Shown here: one piece after another, positions 25,376 through 34,068 of the stretch
Layout of the letters: every line of letters begins with the position of its first letter
Numbering within the stretch: position 1 is the first letter of the stretch
Origin: Terrimonas sp.
GTDB taxonomy: Bacteria > Bacteroidota > Bacteroidia > Chitinophagales > Chitinophagaceae
Length of the DNA: 64,000 bases
NCBI RefSeq assembly: GCF_003075435.1
Contig: NZ_QCZJ01000003.1
Location: forward strand, 62,001-126,000
Direction: 5' to 3'
The notes under the pieces: generated by a model
The model's database searches: none
What the model saw: the letters and a program-made list of their open reading frames with translations, nothing else
What the model was told of the DNA's origin: nothing
Made by a program: the position numbers and the translations under genes

Positions 25376-26275
25376 CTACTTATTCAGCTTACCTACCTCC
25401 GCATCATAATATTCTCTTGTAAATGTCACATCAGGCAAATTATTATACCAGTTAGATTCATGTTCTATAGATAACATGCCATCAAAACTTTGCCTTTTCA
25501 GTTCGGCAAGTACTGCAGGTATATTAATTACACCCTTGCTTACTACTGTATCCGCAGCTTTAGGATCATCAAACTTTACAATATCTTTCAGATGTCCGCC
25601 ATATACATGTCCTTCCAGTTTTTTAAGACATTCTACAGGGTCCAATCCATTACGTGCCCAGTGACCAATATCTGCGCATGCGCCAATATTCGGATGCCCC
25701 TGTATAGCGGCAAGCACTGAATCAGGATGCTCATACGCATTGGGTTTTGGGTGATCATGAATAGCGATCTTTATTCCTGATGCGCCACCCAGGTTGTCAA
25801 TCAAATCCCAGAATTCCTTTTTAGGTTCGGCAGTAATATATTTTAAACCAAACTCTTTTGCAAGATCAAAAGCCTTAATCCATTCTTCTTTAGTGCCGGG
25901 AGAGATAACGCCCATTGCCACAATGTCAATACCCTTTGATTGCAAAAGTTTTTTCAGTTTTTCTTTGTCTTCGGCAGACATATTAATACCAAATTCGCCC
26001 TTCATATCGCCGCCAAGTTTTTGTCCCCAGAAAGCTTCAATATGCTTAATGCCCGCGCTGTCTACTTTATTTAAGGCATCAGCAACAGGAAACATCCTGA
26101 ATGTCCACATCTGAACACCCAGTTTAAAACCGGCAGTGGTGCCCACGTTTGTGGCAGCGTCTGCATTAGCAACAGCGGCACTATCTGCATTATTTGCAGA
26201 AGATGAATTGCTGTTGCAGGAAGTAATAGCAAAAATACCCAGCATAGAAACCAGGAAGCCTGCAATCAATTTCAT
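25376..26275 (-). CDS. sugar phosphate isomerase/epimerase-like TIM-barrel lipoprotein
   Basis: 299 aa. Lipoprotein signal peptide with Cys20 (AITSC), a Ser/Asn/Ala-rich linker (about 21-48), then an AP-endonuclease-2/xylose-isomerase-like TIM barrel. Metal-site type residues are visible: H in IKHIEAFWG, E in TAEPK, HDHP in IAIHDHPKPN, D-GH in ADIGHWARNG, H-K in GGHLKD and E in SIEHE. Periplasmic; probably acts on a sugar or inositol-like substrate. A TACTTTTG box lies 36 nt upstream. Confidence 0.85.
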   Translation of the reverse strand: MKLIAGFLVSMLGIFAITSCNSNSSSANNADSAAVANADAATNVGTTAGFKLGVQMWTFRMFPVADALNKVDSAGIKHIEAFWGQKLGGDMKGEFGINMSAEDKEKLKKLLQSKGIDIVAMGVISPGTKEEWIKAFDLAKEFGLKYITAEPKKEFWDLIDNLGGASGIKIAIHDHPKPNAYEHPDSVLAAIQGHPNIGACADIGHWARNGLDPVECLKKLEGHVYGGHLKDIVKFDDPKAADTVVSKGVINIPAVLAELKRQSFDGMLSIEHESNWYNNLPDVTFTREYYDAEVGKLNK

Positions 26276-26310
26276 GTGTAAGTTTTAATAGTGAATAATT
26301 GAATAGTTGG

Positions 26311-26318
26311 CAAAAGTA
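26311..26318 (-). promoter_or_regulatory. -7-like box of the TIM-barrel lipoprotein gene
   Basis: TACTTTTG on the minus strand (TAnnTTTG match), 35 nt before the ATG. No clear TTG at -33. Confidence 0.4.
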
Positions 26319-26488
26319 TAGAAATATTTTTTAGTGCCTGAACAGGTGTTTTTACATTTGCTTTAATCAAATGCTTAATGCTGTTTTGTTACCGGCCGCA
26401 GTAATACTATTAGGCTCCTGTTGCGTCGCATTACGTTCATCTGTATATCGCTGCGCGGCTTTTATCGAAGCGTAATGTATGCTTTGTA

Positions 26489-26549
26489 AACCATTAAGAA
26501 GTTAAGATGTATTAAGGGGTTTCTTAATTTCCTTCATGCCTTAATGGTT
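26489..26549. repeat. palindromic intergenic element
   Basis: AACCATTAAG (26489-26498) and CTTAATGGTT (26540-26549) are perfect 10-bp inverted repeats; the 41 bp between them carry further TTAAG/CTTAA words. Could fold into a hairpin at the 3' side of the helicase gene or be a dispersed repeat. Confidence 0.45.
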
Positions 26550-26618
26550 AGCATTTATACTATTGCCCTACAGGTTTCTCCCCGCCGCGACATTCACTTC
26601 TCACGTCTTATCTCTTTC

Positions 26619-29105
26619 CTATCCGTCCCCCAGTTGCCTTTGCATCTTCTTTATCCTGTCTTCTAATTTCTCTGACGTAAGCGATTCCCGCATACTATCT
26701 ACTTTAATAGGAAAGCAAAACGGGGTAAGGTTGTCAGGAAAAGTAATAATAATGGAAGACTGCTGAATACGTTCCAGCATATTTCTTAATCTTACTTCTT
26801 CCATCTGCTGGTCCAGCACTTCCCTGAATGCCTGTTGTATTAATACATTGTCTGAATCATATTCCATAAACACCTTAAAAAGCAATGACGCCGAAGATTG
26901 CAGGTGTCTTGCTTTCTTTTGCTCGCCCGGAAATCCCTGGAAAATCAAACCGCCTATTACTGCTATATCCCTGAATTTCCGCATGGCCATTTCTGTGGCA
27001 TTCACACTGCGTTGTATGTCGTTTAAAAGATTACCCGGCGAAAATAATTCATACACATTGCTGTCATCCACAGGGATTGGCTGATCGCTCAGTAATTCAA
27101 ATCCATAATCATTCATAGCAAATGAAAAAGTGATTGGCATTACCTGGCTGATGCGCCAGGCAAGTATCGCTGCCATCGCTTCGTGCACCAGCCTGCCCTC
27201 AAACGGATAAACAAATAAATGATAGCCATCATCGGTTTGTATATGTTCTATCAGCAGCTCATTATTACGGGGCACATGCGACAATTTCTTTTGCAACGCA
27301 AATAAGGGTTGCAACGCGGATATTTCTATTTCTTTTTGTTTTGTTTTTGTGGTATCCGCTTTATTTAATTCGTTCCGTAATGTTTCTCCAAGATTTGCAG
27401 ATAAAGGCATCCTGCCACCCTGCCAGCTTGGTACGACCGCTTTCCTGGCAGAAGATTTTTTTACCAGTACCATCATATCTTTTATCGCAACAAGCTCCAG
27501 TGTTCTTCCTGCTAAGGTAAAGGTATCTCCTGGATCAAGCCTTGATATAAACCATTCTTCAATTACACCTACATATCCTCCCGACATGAATTTTACCTTC
27601 AGCATTGCTTCACTCACAATAGTGCCGATATGCATGCGGTGGCGCATAGCAATGCGCCTGTTGGTTATGCGGTATATACCATCAATAATTTCAACTTTTT
27701 TAAATTCATCATATTGATTCAGCGCTACGCCACCAGCGGTAATAAATTGCAATATCTGTAACCATTCATCCCGGGTAATATTTTTATAGCAATGTGTTGA
27801 TAATACTTCCTTATAAATTTGCTCTGGTTCAAACCCGTCGGAAACAGCGAGTGTGCAGAGATATTGTATCAGCACATCAAAGCATAATACCATTGGCTCC
27901 CTGCTTTCAATGATTTTTTTATCAATAGCGGTTTTCAATGCAGAAGCTTCAACCAGTTCAAGTGAATGTGTAGGCAGAAAATATATTTTACTTACCGCAT
28001 CTGGCTGATGCCCGCTGCGCCCTGCTCTCTGTAAAAACCTGGCAACCCCTTTAGGTGAACCTACCTGTATAACGGTTTCTACCGGACGAAAATCAACACC
28101 CAGATCAAGGCTTGCGGTACAAACAACGACTTTCAGCACACCCGCGTGCAGCGCCTCTTCCACCCATGTTCTCAGTTCGGGTTCTATACTGCCATGATGC
28201 AGCGCAATTGCGCCTGCTAAATCAGGTGCAGCAGTAAGCAAACCCTGGTACCATATTTCACTCATTCCTCTTGTGTTAATAAAAATGAGTGTAGTGCGGC
28301 TTTCATTTATTATGGGCAATACTTTCTGAACAAGCTTAATACCAAGATGCCCTGCCCAGGGATATTTTTCAATTTCATCCGGTAGTATAGATTCAACCGA
28401 AATACTTTTTTTAAGCGCAGCTTTTACAATAACCGCTTTTTTATTTTCATCTAAAGAAGATAGCAGTACTTCTCCTGCTGCTTCAAGATTGCCTATGGTT
28501 GCGGAAATGCCCCACACCTGTAGCCGGGAACGATTATGTATTTTTGATATCGTTACTAACCGGCTGATGGCAAGCTCAACCTGCACACTACGTTTGCTTC
28601 CCAGCAACTCATGCCATTCGTCAACAGCAATCATTTTAAGTGTGGCAAAAAAATCGGCATACCCTTTTTGGGCAAGCAGCAGGTGCATGCTTTCTGGTGT
28701 AATAATCATTATCTCGGGCGGGGATTTTTTTTGCCGCTGTCTTTCCTTTACTTCCGTATCCCCATTCCTGATGCCCACTTTCCATTGCATGCCTAATTCA
28801 TAAATCACTTCTTCCATAGCACGTCCAATATCTTTTGCCAGTGCGCGCAGCGGTGTAACCCAAATGAGCTGAAGTTTATTAGAAGAGAGTGTTTGATAAT
28901 TGTTGGGATGATGATTAATAAAATCAATTACAGCGCCGAGAAAAACAGAAAAGGTTTTTCCAAAACCGGTAGGCGCGTTAACAAGCCCGCTTTTGCCATT
29001 AATAATATGCTGCCATGTTTCTTCCTGGAAAGCGAAGGCACGAAAATTTTTCTTTGCCAGCCATTCTGAAATAATTTTATACCCTATGGTTTTTTGCAAT
29101 TGCAT
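26619..29105 (-). CDS. ligase-associated DEXH-box DNA helicase (Lhr-like)
   Basis: 828 aa from the ATG at 29105 (MQLQKTIGYKIISEWL...); the frame extends to 29201 but those residues match nothing and run into the neighbouring gene. SF2 helicase motifs: Walker A APTGFGKT (44-51), DEWH box (VDEWHELLG), motif III GISATIG, motif IV-VI HHGSIEPE, TASLDLGVDF and QRAGRSGH. The C-terminal half is the Lhr-core type winged-helix and beta region. In other bacteria this helicase sits with an ATP-dependent ligase, an exonuclease and a phosphoesterase for DNA repair; none of those is next to it here. Confidence 0.9.
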   Translation of the reverse strand: MQLQKTIGYKIISEWLAKKNFRAFAFQEETWQHIINGKSGLVNAPTGFGKTFSVFLGAVIDFINHHPNNYQTLSSNKLQLIWVTPLRALAKDIGRAMEEVIYELGMQWKVGIRNGDTEVKERQRQKKSPPEIMIITPESMHLLLAQKGYADFFATLKMIAVDEWHELLGSKRSVQVELAISRLVTISKIHNRSRLQVWGISATIGNLEAAGEVLLSSLDENKKAVIVKAALKKSISVESILPDEIEKYPWAGHLGIKLVQKVLPIINESRTTLIFINTRGMSEIWYQGLLTAAPDLAGAIALHHGSIEPELRTWVEEALHAGVLKVVVCTASLDLGVDFRPVETVIQVGSPKGVARFLQRAGRSGHQPDAVSKIYFLPTHSLELVEASALKTAIDKKIIESREPMVLCFDVLIQYLCTLAVSDGFEPEQIYKEVLSTHCYKNITRDEWLQILQFITAGGVALNQYDEFKKVEIIDGIYRITNRRIAMRHRMHIGTIVSEAMLKVKFMSGGYVGVIEEWFISRLDPGDTFTLAGRTLELVAIKDMMVLVKKSSARKAVVPSWQGGRMPLSANLGETLRNELNKADTTKTKQKEIEISALQPLFALQKKLSHVPRNNELLIEHIQTDDGYHLFVYPFEGRLVHEAMAAILAWRISQVMPITFSFAMNDYGFELLSDQPIPVDDSNVYELFSPGNLLNDIQRSVNATEMAMRKFRDIAVIGGLIFQGFPGEQKKARHLQSSASLLFKVFMEYDSDNVLIQQAFREVLDQQMEEVRLRNMLERIQQSSIIITFPDNLTPFCFPIKVDSMRESLTSEKLEDRIKKMQRQLGDG

Positions 29106-29145
29106 GGAGGAGGTGCAAATTACGGAGATAAGAGAAAGAAATTTA

Positions 29146-29433
29146 CTAACCAAACCTGGATATCCAAAGAAGATATACCGAACCCAAAGCCAGTATTTCA
29201 ACTAACCAGATTATAGCTGTCTTATATCTAAAAAAAATTAACTTAACAAAAACATCCACAGCCAATAGTATGATAACAACAGGTGCTAAGGCGATGATGC
29301 CTAAAAGACTCCAACCACCTGAGCCGTTGAGTTCAGCATAGCTTATTATTATGCCAATAATGGAAAATATCACTCCCAAAATAGCGGGAGAAAAGATTCT
29401 CACCCAATCTTTTTTTACTGAATTTTCTTCCAT
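29146..29433 (-). CDS. small membrane protein, unknown
   Basis: 95 aa from the ATG at 29433 (MEENSVKKDW); an ATG 15 bp further up is possible. Three hydrophobic helices (about 13-32, 41-60, 70-90). No recognised domain. Separated from the helicase by 40 bp. Confidence 0.5.
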   Translation of the reverse strand: MEENSVKKDWVRIFSPAILGVIFSIIGIIISYAELNGSGGWSLLGIIALAPVVIILLAVDVFVKLIFFRYKTAIIWLVEILALGSVYLLWISRFG

Positions 29434-29508
29434 TAGTTTGCTTAGCACGCATTAAAAAAATACATGATAATAAACTAACGCAAAACCGAATTTAAAATTT
29501 CGTTCAGG

Positions 29509-29868
29509 CTATTTCTTCAATAGTCTCGCCGCAACAAAACTCCTGATAAAGATGATTAATGTAATAAGATTACTGAGGATGCAGATAAGGAAAACATATT
29601 TCTTGGCATTCCAATCTTCAATTTTAAAAAACCGCATAATACACATTACCAAAAGTATAAGTACAACTACTGAAGCAATATGAGCGGCTAATCTTTGTTT
29701 TGAAGGCCATATAAAACCGAGTATCACTAACAGCAAACCACTGAATGCAGGAATTAATGCAGTTGCTGAGCGTTTTTCATCCGGGCCAAGCGGCAGCAAA
29801 AAATAACCATAAATACCTGCTGCTATTAATATAATTGCATTAAGATAGTTTGCGGTAAGCGGCTTCAT
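29509..29868 (-). CDS. small four-helix membrane protein, unknown
   Basis: 119 aa, four TM helices with short loops (AIILIAAGIYGYFLL, FSGLLLVILGFIW, HIASVVVLILLVMCIM, VFLICILSNLITLIIFI). No recognised family. Same strand as and 60 bp upstream of the previous small membrane protein. Confidence 0.55.
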   Translation of the reverse strand: MKPLTANYLNAIILIAAGIYGYFLLPLGPDEKRSATALIPAFSGLLLVILGFIWPSKQRLAAHIASVVVLILLVMCIMRFFKIEDWNAKKYVFLICILSNLITLIIFIRSFVAARLLKK

Positions 29869-30254
29869 TATTAATGATTTTGCTAAAAGTACTAAACATA
29901 TTGATGGGAAAGCAACGACTGGAAGATAATGCTATTTTAAATAGCCGGCCACATCCGTAAAACTATTGCCGGTTACAACAGAAAAACCGGAAAGGCCAAT
30001 GAGATCGAAATTTTTAAAGGATTTTTCCACTTCTAAAGAACTACCGGAGCGTTTGTCCGAAATCATGCAACAAAAATAGGCATCCGCGCAGCGCCTTAGT
30101 ATCGAAATGCGGAAAACCGGTTTACGCATTTGGTAAACTTGCAATTGGATGACAAAGAGAGCTGTCTGGTATCAGCAGGCAGCTATCAGGTATCAGCTAT
30201 CGGCTGTGGGCTGTGGGTTGTCGATGCTCATTCGCAAAGCCTTCCTGTTGAAAA
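29869..30254 (-). other. 386-bp region with heptamer array
   Basis: No convincing gene; a 70-aa frame at 29932-30144 has an unlikely composition. The right half holds heptamer array G (30160-30222), close to the hisS stop. Confidence 0.5.
30160..30222 (-). repeat. heptamer tandem array G
   Basis: Nine contiguous 7-bp units: AGCTGTC, TGGTATC, AGCAGGC, AGCTATC, AGGTATC, AGCTATC, GGCTGTG, GGCTGTG, GGTTGTC. Consensus AGCTRTC. Located 32 bp past the hisS stop codon. Confidence 0.65.
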
Positions 30255-31625
30255 TCAGCTAAATGAATAGTCGCCTAATTCGCTTAATGGCAGGCTCACC
30301 TGTTCTCCTGTTGCCAGTTTTTTGATATTGCAGACGTTATTTTCCAGTTCGCGGCTGCCGATCATCACTACGAAAGGAATATTTTTCTTTTCGGCGTATC
30401 TAAACTGCTTGTCAAATTTTGCCTGTTCGTGGTATAGCTGGCAGGAAATGGCTTTACTGCGCAATTGCTGCATCAGTTCAAACGACTTGTTGCTCTCTGC
30501 TTCTCCCAAATTAAAAAACAACACCTGTGTGCCGCTGTGCACAGCCCGCGGAAATAATTTTAATTCTTCCAGCACATCATATATCCTGTCTACACCAAAT
30601 GAAATACCAACACCGGGTACATTGGGCACGCCGAACAATCCGGTGAGATCATCATATCTGCCCCCACCGCCAATACTGCCTATCTGAGCATCCAATGCTT
30701 TAATTTCAAAGATGGTACCGGTATAATAATTTAATCCTCTTGCTAAGGTAAAATCAATAACCAGTTTGTTTTTGAGGGATGAAGCTGCGGGATGATTAAT
30801 GATGTATGTTAGCTCTTCGATGCCTTTTATACCTGTTTCGCTGGCTGAAAGCAGGTTTTTTATTTTTTCAAGTTTCTCAAAATTATCGCCGGATAAATCA
30901 AGGTATTGTGTAATGATGTCAACCTGGTTTTGCTGAAGCCCTCTTTGTAAGAGTTCTTCTTTTACTTTATCAATGCCTATTTTATCCAGCTTATCAATGG
31001 CAATGGTTATATCCGTGATTTTATCCGCGCCTCCACATATTTCGGCAAGCGCTGCAAGAACTTTACGGTTATTGATCTTTATCTCAACTGCCACACCAAG
31101 TGTTGCAAATACACTGTCGTAAATATTGGTGAGTTCAATTTCATTCAGCAAAGATGTACTGCCCACGACATCCGCATCGCATTGGTAAAACTCACGGTAT
31201 CTTCCTTTTTGTGGGCGGTCAGCGCGCCATACCGGCTGCACCTGGTAGCGTTTAAACGGAAACGTCAGCTGCCCGTGATTCATGGCAACATACCTTGCAA
31301 AAGGTATAGTGAGGTCATACTTTAATGCACGTTCGGTTAAGTGCTTATCATTCTTCCCCTGCAGCACATTTTCAAAAGCCAGTTTTGCTTTGTCAATATT
31401 CTTAGGATCATTTAACCCGTTATTCAGGATTTTGAAAATAAGCTTATCTCCTTCCTCGCCATATTTACCCATGAGTGTGTCAAGATTTTCCATGGCAGGT
31501 GTTTCAAGCGGCTCAAATCCATATACTTCAAATACAACTTTTATAGTGTTGATGATGTAGTTGCGTTTGCGTACAACATCAGGTCCAAAATCCCGCGTGC
31601 CTTGGGGTAGTGAGGGCTTACTCAT
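30255..31625 (-). CDS. hisS: histidyl-tRNA synthetase
   Basis: 456 aa, class II aminoacyl-tRNA synthetase charging tRNA-His. Motif 1 region SLPQGTRDFGPD, motif 2 QVQPVWRADRPQKGRYREFYQCD, the His-specific LARGLNYYTG, and motif 3 FGVDR are present, followed by the C-terminal anticodon-binding domain. Single gene; the phosphatase gene is 50 bp upstream on the same strand. Confidence 0.97.
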   Translation of the reverse strand: MSKPSLPQGTRDFGPDVVRKRNYIINTIKVVFEVYGFEPLETPAMENLDTLMGKYGEEGDKLIFKILNNGLNDPKNIDKAKLAFENVLQGKNDKHLTERALKYDLTIPFARYVAMNHGQLTFPFKRYQVQPVWRADRPQKGRYREFYQCDADVVGSTSLLNEIELTNIYDSVFATLGVAVEIKINNRKVLAALAEICGGADKITDITIAIDKLDKIGIDKVKEELLQRGLQQNQVDIITQYLDLSGDNFEKLEKIKNLLSASETGIKGIEELTYIINHPAASSLKNKLVIDFTLARGLNYYTGTIFEIKALDAQIGSIGGGGRYDDLTGLFGVPNVPGVGISFGVDRIYDVLEELKLFPRAVHSGTQVLFFNLGEAESNKSFELMQQLRSKAISCQLYHEQAKFDKQFRYAEKKNIPFVVMIGSRELENNVCNIKKLATGEQVSLPLSELGDYSFS

Positions 31626-31675
31626 AATATGTTTATTCTGATAATGCTGAATGATTTATTTAATATAAAGGGAGA

Positions 31676-32146
31676 TCATTTTGTTTTTTGCTCTGCGTAT
31701 TTTTTAATAATATTATCACAGGCTTTATCAATCATTTTATATACTTCATGGTAGCCGGGCTCTGGTCCATACCAGGGATCAGGCACATCTACCTTTTTGC
31801 CGGGGTATACTTCATCCATTAATAGTTTTACTTTTCCTGCATCAAAGCTTTTGCCGGCAATCCATTTTATTTTATCAATCACATCTTTTGCCATCGCATA
31901 GATAATATCGAATTTTTCAAAATCACGGGCTGAAAAATCTCTTGCACTTTGTTTGCTGATATCTATACCGTTTACAGCCGCAACTTTTTGTGATAGTCTG
32001 TGCGGTGCTTCGCCAACATGGTAGCCATTTGTGCCTGCGCTGTCCACCTGCCAGTCAAGATGATACTCCTGTATTTTATGCTCCATTATACCTTCTGCCA
32101 GCGGGCTCCTGCATATATTACCGAGGCATACCATTAAAATCTTCAT
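31676..32146 (-). CDS. low-molecular-weight protein-tyrosine phosphatase
   Basis: 156 aa. P-loop CLGNICRS (C7-x5-R13-S14) at the extreme N terminus and the general-acid loop DPWYG (D123), both diagnostic of LMW-PTPs. Acts on phosphotyrosine proteins, in bacteria often those of polysaccharide export, or on small substrates; no kinase or exopolysaccharide gene is adjacent. Confidence 0.93.
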   Translation of the reverse strand: MKILMVCLGNICRSPLAEGIMEHKIQEYHLDWQVDSAGTNGYHVGEAPHRLSQKVAAVNGIDISKQSARDFSARDFEKFDIIYAMAKDVIDKIKWIAGKSFDAGKVKLLMDEVYPGKKVDVPDPWYGPEPGYHEVYKMIDKACDNIIKKYAEQKTK

Positions 32147-32173
32147 AATAAAAAAATGGAGGCAAAGGTAAAG

Positions 32174-32206
32174 AAAGCTGGCAGGTTTTAAAAACCTGCC
32201 AGCTTT
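32174..32206 (-). terminator. terminator-like hairpin after the DUF2807 gene
   Basis: Perfect 15-bp stem (AAAGCTGGCAGGTTT and complement) with a 3-nt loop, followed on the minus strand by TTTCTTTA. It stands between DUF2807 and LMW-PTP genes. Confidence 0.6.
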
Positions 32207-32274
32207 GGAGAAGACGAAGTCTCCGGAGAACTTAGTGATGCGAAGTCTGAAAACTTTGCATAACGATAAATAAG

Positions 32275-32991
32275 TTATTCTATAGTCTTAACAGCGCCGC
32301 TGCCATGAACGTTAGAGGTTACCGCGCCACCGCCTTTATATGATATATCTCCGCTGCCCATAATAGTTGCTTTTAATTTAACGCTGGCAAAAGCCCTGAT
32401 GTTGCCGCTACCCATTGTTTTGGCTTCAGTATTTTCGGCTTTAAGGTCGCTTGCTTTTATATTACCGCTGCCCATTGTGTTGTATGTGGCATCTTTTGTA
32501 TTACCCGCAATATCAATATCGCCTGAACCTGTAACTTTTGCTTCTATGGCAGGTGCATCTAATTCCATCTTTACATTCCCGGAACCCAGCACATTGATCT
32601 CTATTTTATCATCACTTTCAAATTTTCCATCTCCGCTGATATCACCCGAACCCATAACCGAAGCTTCAGTCAATGCCGGCGTGGTTACTTTTACAATAAT
32701 ATCTTTGTCTGCATCAATATTTACATCATCACTGAATTTTACAATAAGCTTATCACCTTCCACTTTTGTTTCAATATAGGGGAGAAGGTTCTCTTCTGCG
32801 TTTATTTCAACAGAACGTTCATCACCTTTTTTTATCTCCACATCCATGGAACCCATCAACTGTATTCGTTTGAATGAGCCGGGGTTTCTAGATTCGGTAG
32901 TTTCATTACCATTACCATGAACAGTTTCCCGGTTTATACAGGAGTGCACCAGTAATAATAGAAACGGTAATACTAATATGTGTTTCATCAA
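32275..32991 (-). CDS. DUF2807 (head-GIN-type) lipoprotein with GSG repeats
   Basis: 238 aa. Lipoprotein signal peptide with Cys18 (LVHSC). The mature part is a right-handed beta-solenoid-like domain: the word (M/L/T/H)GSG(D/N/A)(I/V) occurs seven times at roughly 16-21-residue steps from about residue 112 to the end. This is the DUF2807 pattern of Bacteroidota envelope proteins often called head GIN domain proteins. Function unknown. Monocistronic, with a strong hairpin downstream. Confidence 0.88.
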   Translation of the reverse strand: MMKHILVLPFLLLLVHSCINRETVHGNGNETTESRNPGSFKRIQLMGSMDVEIKKGDERSVEINAEENLLPYIETKVEGDKLIVKFSDDVNIDADKDIIVKVTTPALTEASVMGSGDISGDGKFESDDKIEINVLGSGNVKMELDAPAIEAKVTGSGDIDIAGNTKDATYNTMGSGNIKASDLKAENTEAKTMGSGNIRAFASVKLKATIMGSGDISYKGGGAVTSNVHGSGAVKTIE

Positions 32992-33050
32992 AATAGATTT
33001 ACAGCGTGTTGTAATAAATTTTCTATCAGCTAAGTTAGCAAACTAATATT

Positions 33051-33968
33051 TTAAACAAGATCATTAACAGCAGCTTCTGCAGAAGGAAATATAAATTGAA
33101 AACCGGCATCCTTTATGCGTGTATTGCTTACCGTTATACTTTTCAATAATTCAGCGCTCAATTCTCCGACCGCAAGTTTTAATAAGAATGAAGGTATATA
33201 TACAGGTATGTAAAAAGAGCCTTTAACCTTTTTTGCCAGGGTGGTTACCAAAGTTTTATTATCAACAGGCCTTGGCGCCACAGCATTATATGCTCCGCTC
33301 AGTGATTCATTTTCCAGCGCATGTATAAATATTCTGCATAGATCGTCAATATGTATCCAGCTCTGTATTTGTTTGCCATTGCCTAGTACAGCAGCAAAGC
33401 CAAAACGGAGTGGCTTTGCAAACTCCTGTAATGCGCCGGCTTCTTTGCTCAGTACCATGCCTACCCTTATTTTCACCAGCCTTTTTCCAAGCGCTGTTAC
33501 CGGGTCAATAGCCGCTTCCCATTTCCTGCAGGTTTCTCCAAAAAAATCATTTGCAGGAGGGGCGTCTTCGGTAAAAGCAGGGCTTGTATTGTTTTCATCT
33601 TTACCATACCAGCCAATAGCTGAAGCATTGATTACTGCTTTTATTTTATTGGCATTATTGCGAAGTGTGTTCACAATAAGCCCGCAACTTTTAATCCTGC
33701 TCTCCTCAATAATTTTTTTTCTTTTTTTTGACCATCTTTTGTCGGCAACCCCTTCGCCGGCAAGATTGATGATATAATCTGATTTTGCAAAGGCATTAAT
33801 ATCCATTGCCTGGTTATCGGTATTCCACAGCGCGTATGAAAGTTTGGGGTTGGAGGATGTTTTTGTTTTCCTGGAAAGAATAATAACATCATAGCCTTTT
33901 TCCAAAAGCATGCTAGAAAGCTTGCGGCCGATTAAGCCCGATCCGCCGCCGATAAGTATAGTAGGCAT
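33051..33968 (-). CDS. TIGR01777 family NAD(P)-binding oxidoreductase
   Basis: 305 aa, extended SDR. Nucleotide motif GGGSGLIGRKL (8-18), NLAGEGVADKRWS and the SAIGWYG active-site region with Tyr, plus a C-terminal DUF1731-type tail (IKDAGFQFIFPSAEAAVNDL). This family includes YfcH; physiological substrate unknown. 100 bp downstream of ftsZ on the same strand. Confidence 0.9.
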   Translation of the reverse strand: MPTILIGGGSGLIGRKLSSMLLEKGYDVIILSRKTKTSSNPKLSYALWNTDNQAMDINAFAKSDYIINLAGEGVADKRWSKKRKKIIEESRIKSCGLIVNTLRNNANKIKAVINASAIGWYGKDENNTSPAFTEDAPPANDFFGETCRKWEAAIDPVTALGKRLVKIRVGMVLSKEAGALQEFAKPLRFGFAAVLGNGKQIQSWIHIDDLCRIFIHALENESLSGAYNAVAPRPVDNKTLVTTLAKKVKGSFYIPVYIPSFLLKLAVGELSAELLKSITVSNTRIKDAGFQFIFPSAEAAVNDLV

Positions 33969-34068
33969 GATGGTAAGATATTTGGTGAGTATTTAATATC
34001 ACAGGTTGCTTTGCAGCAGGTGAAAGGAGTGGGCAGGCTCCTTTCACCCATTGTATATCATCCTGAAA

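Larger units (their letters stand above)
26276..26618 (-). other. 343-bp gene-free region
   Basis: Holds the promoter-like box of the downstream gene and an imperfect palindromic stretch at 26489-26549. No ORF with coding character is seen. Confidence 0.5.

Noticed and set aside
29106-29201. N-terminal extension of the helicase
   Set aside because: It overlaps the next gene and the ATG at 29105 gives the family's normal length and start.
29932-30144. 70-aa minus-strand ORF between hisS and the small membrane protein
   Set aside because: No recognisable domain, atypical composition, and no coding signs distinguishable from repeat-rich spacer.
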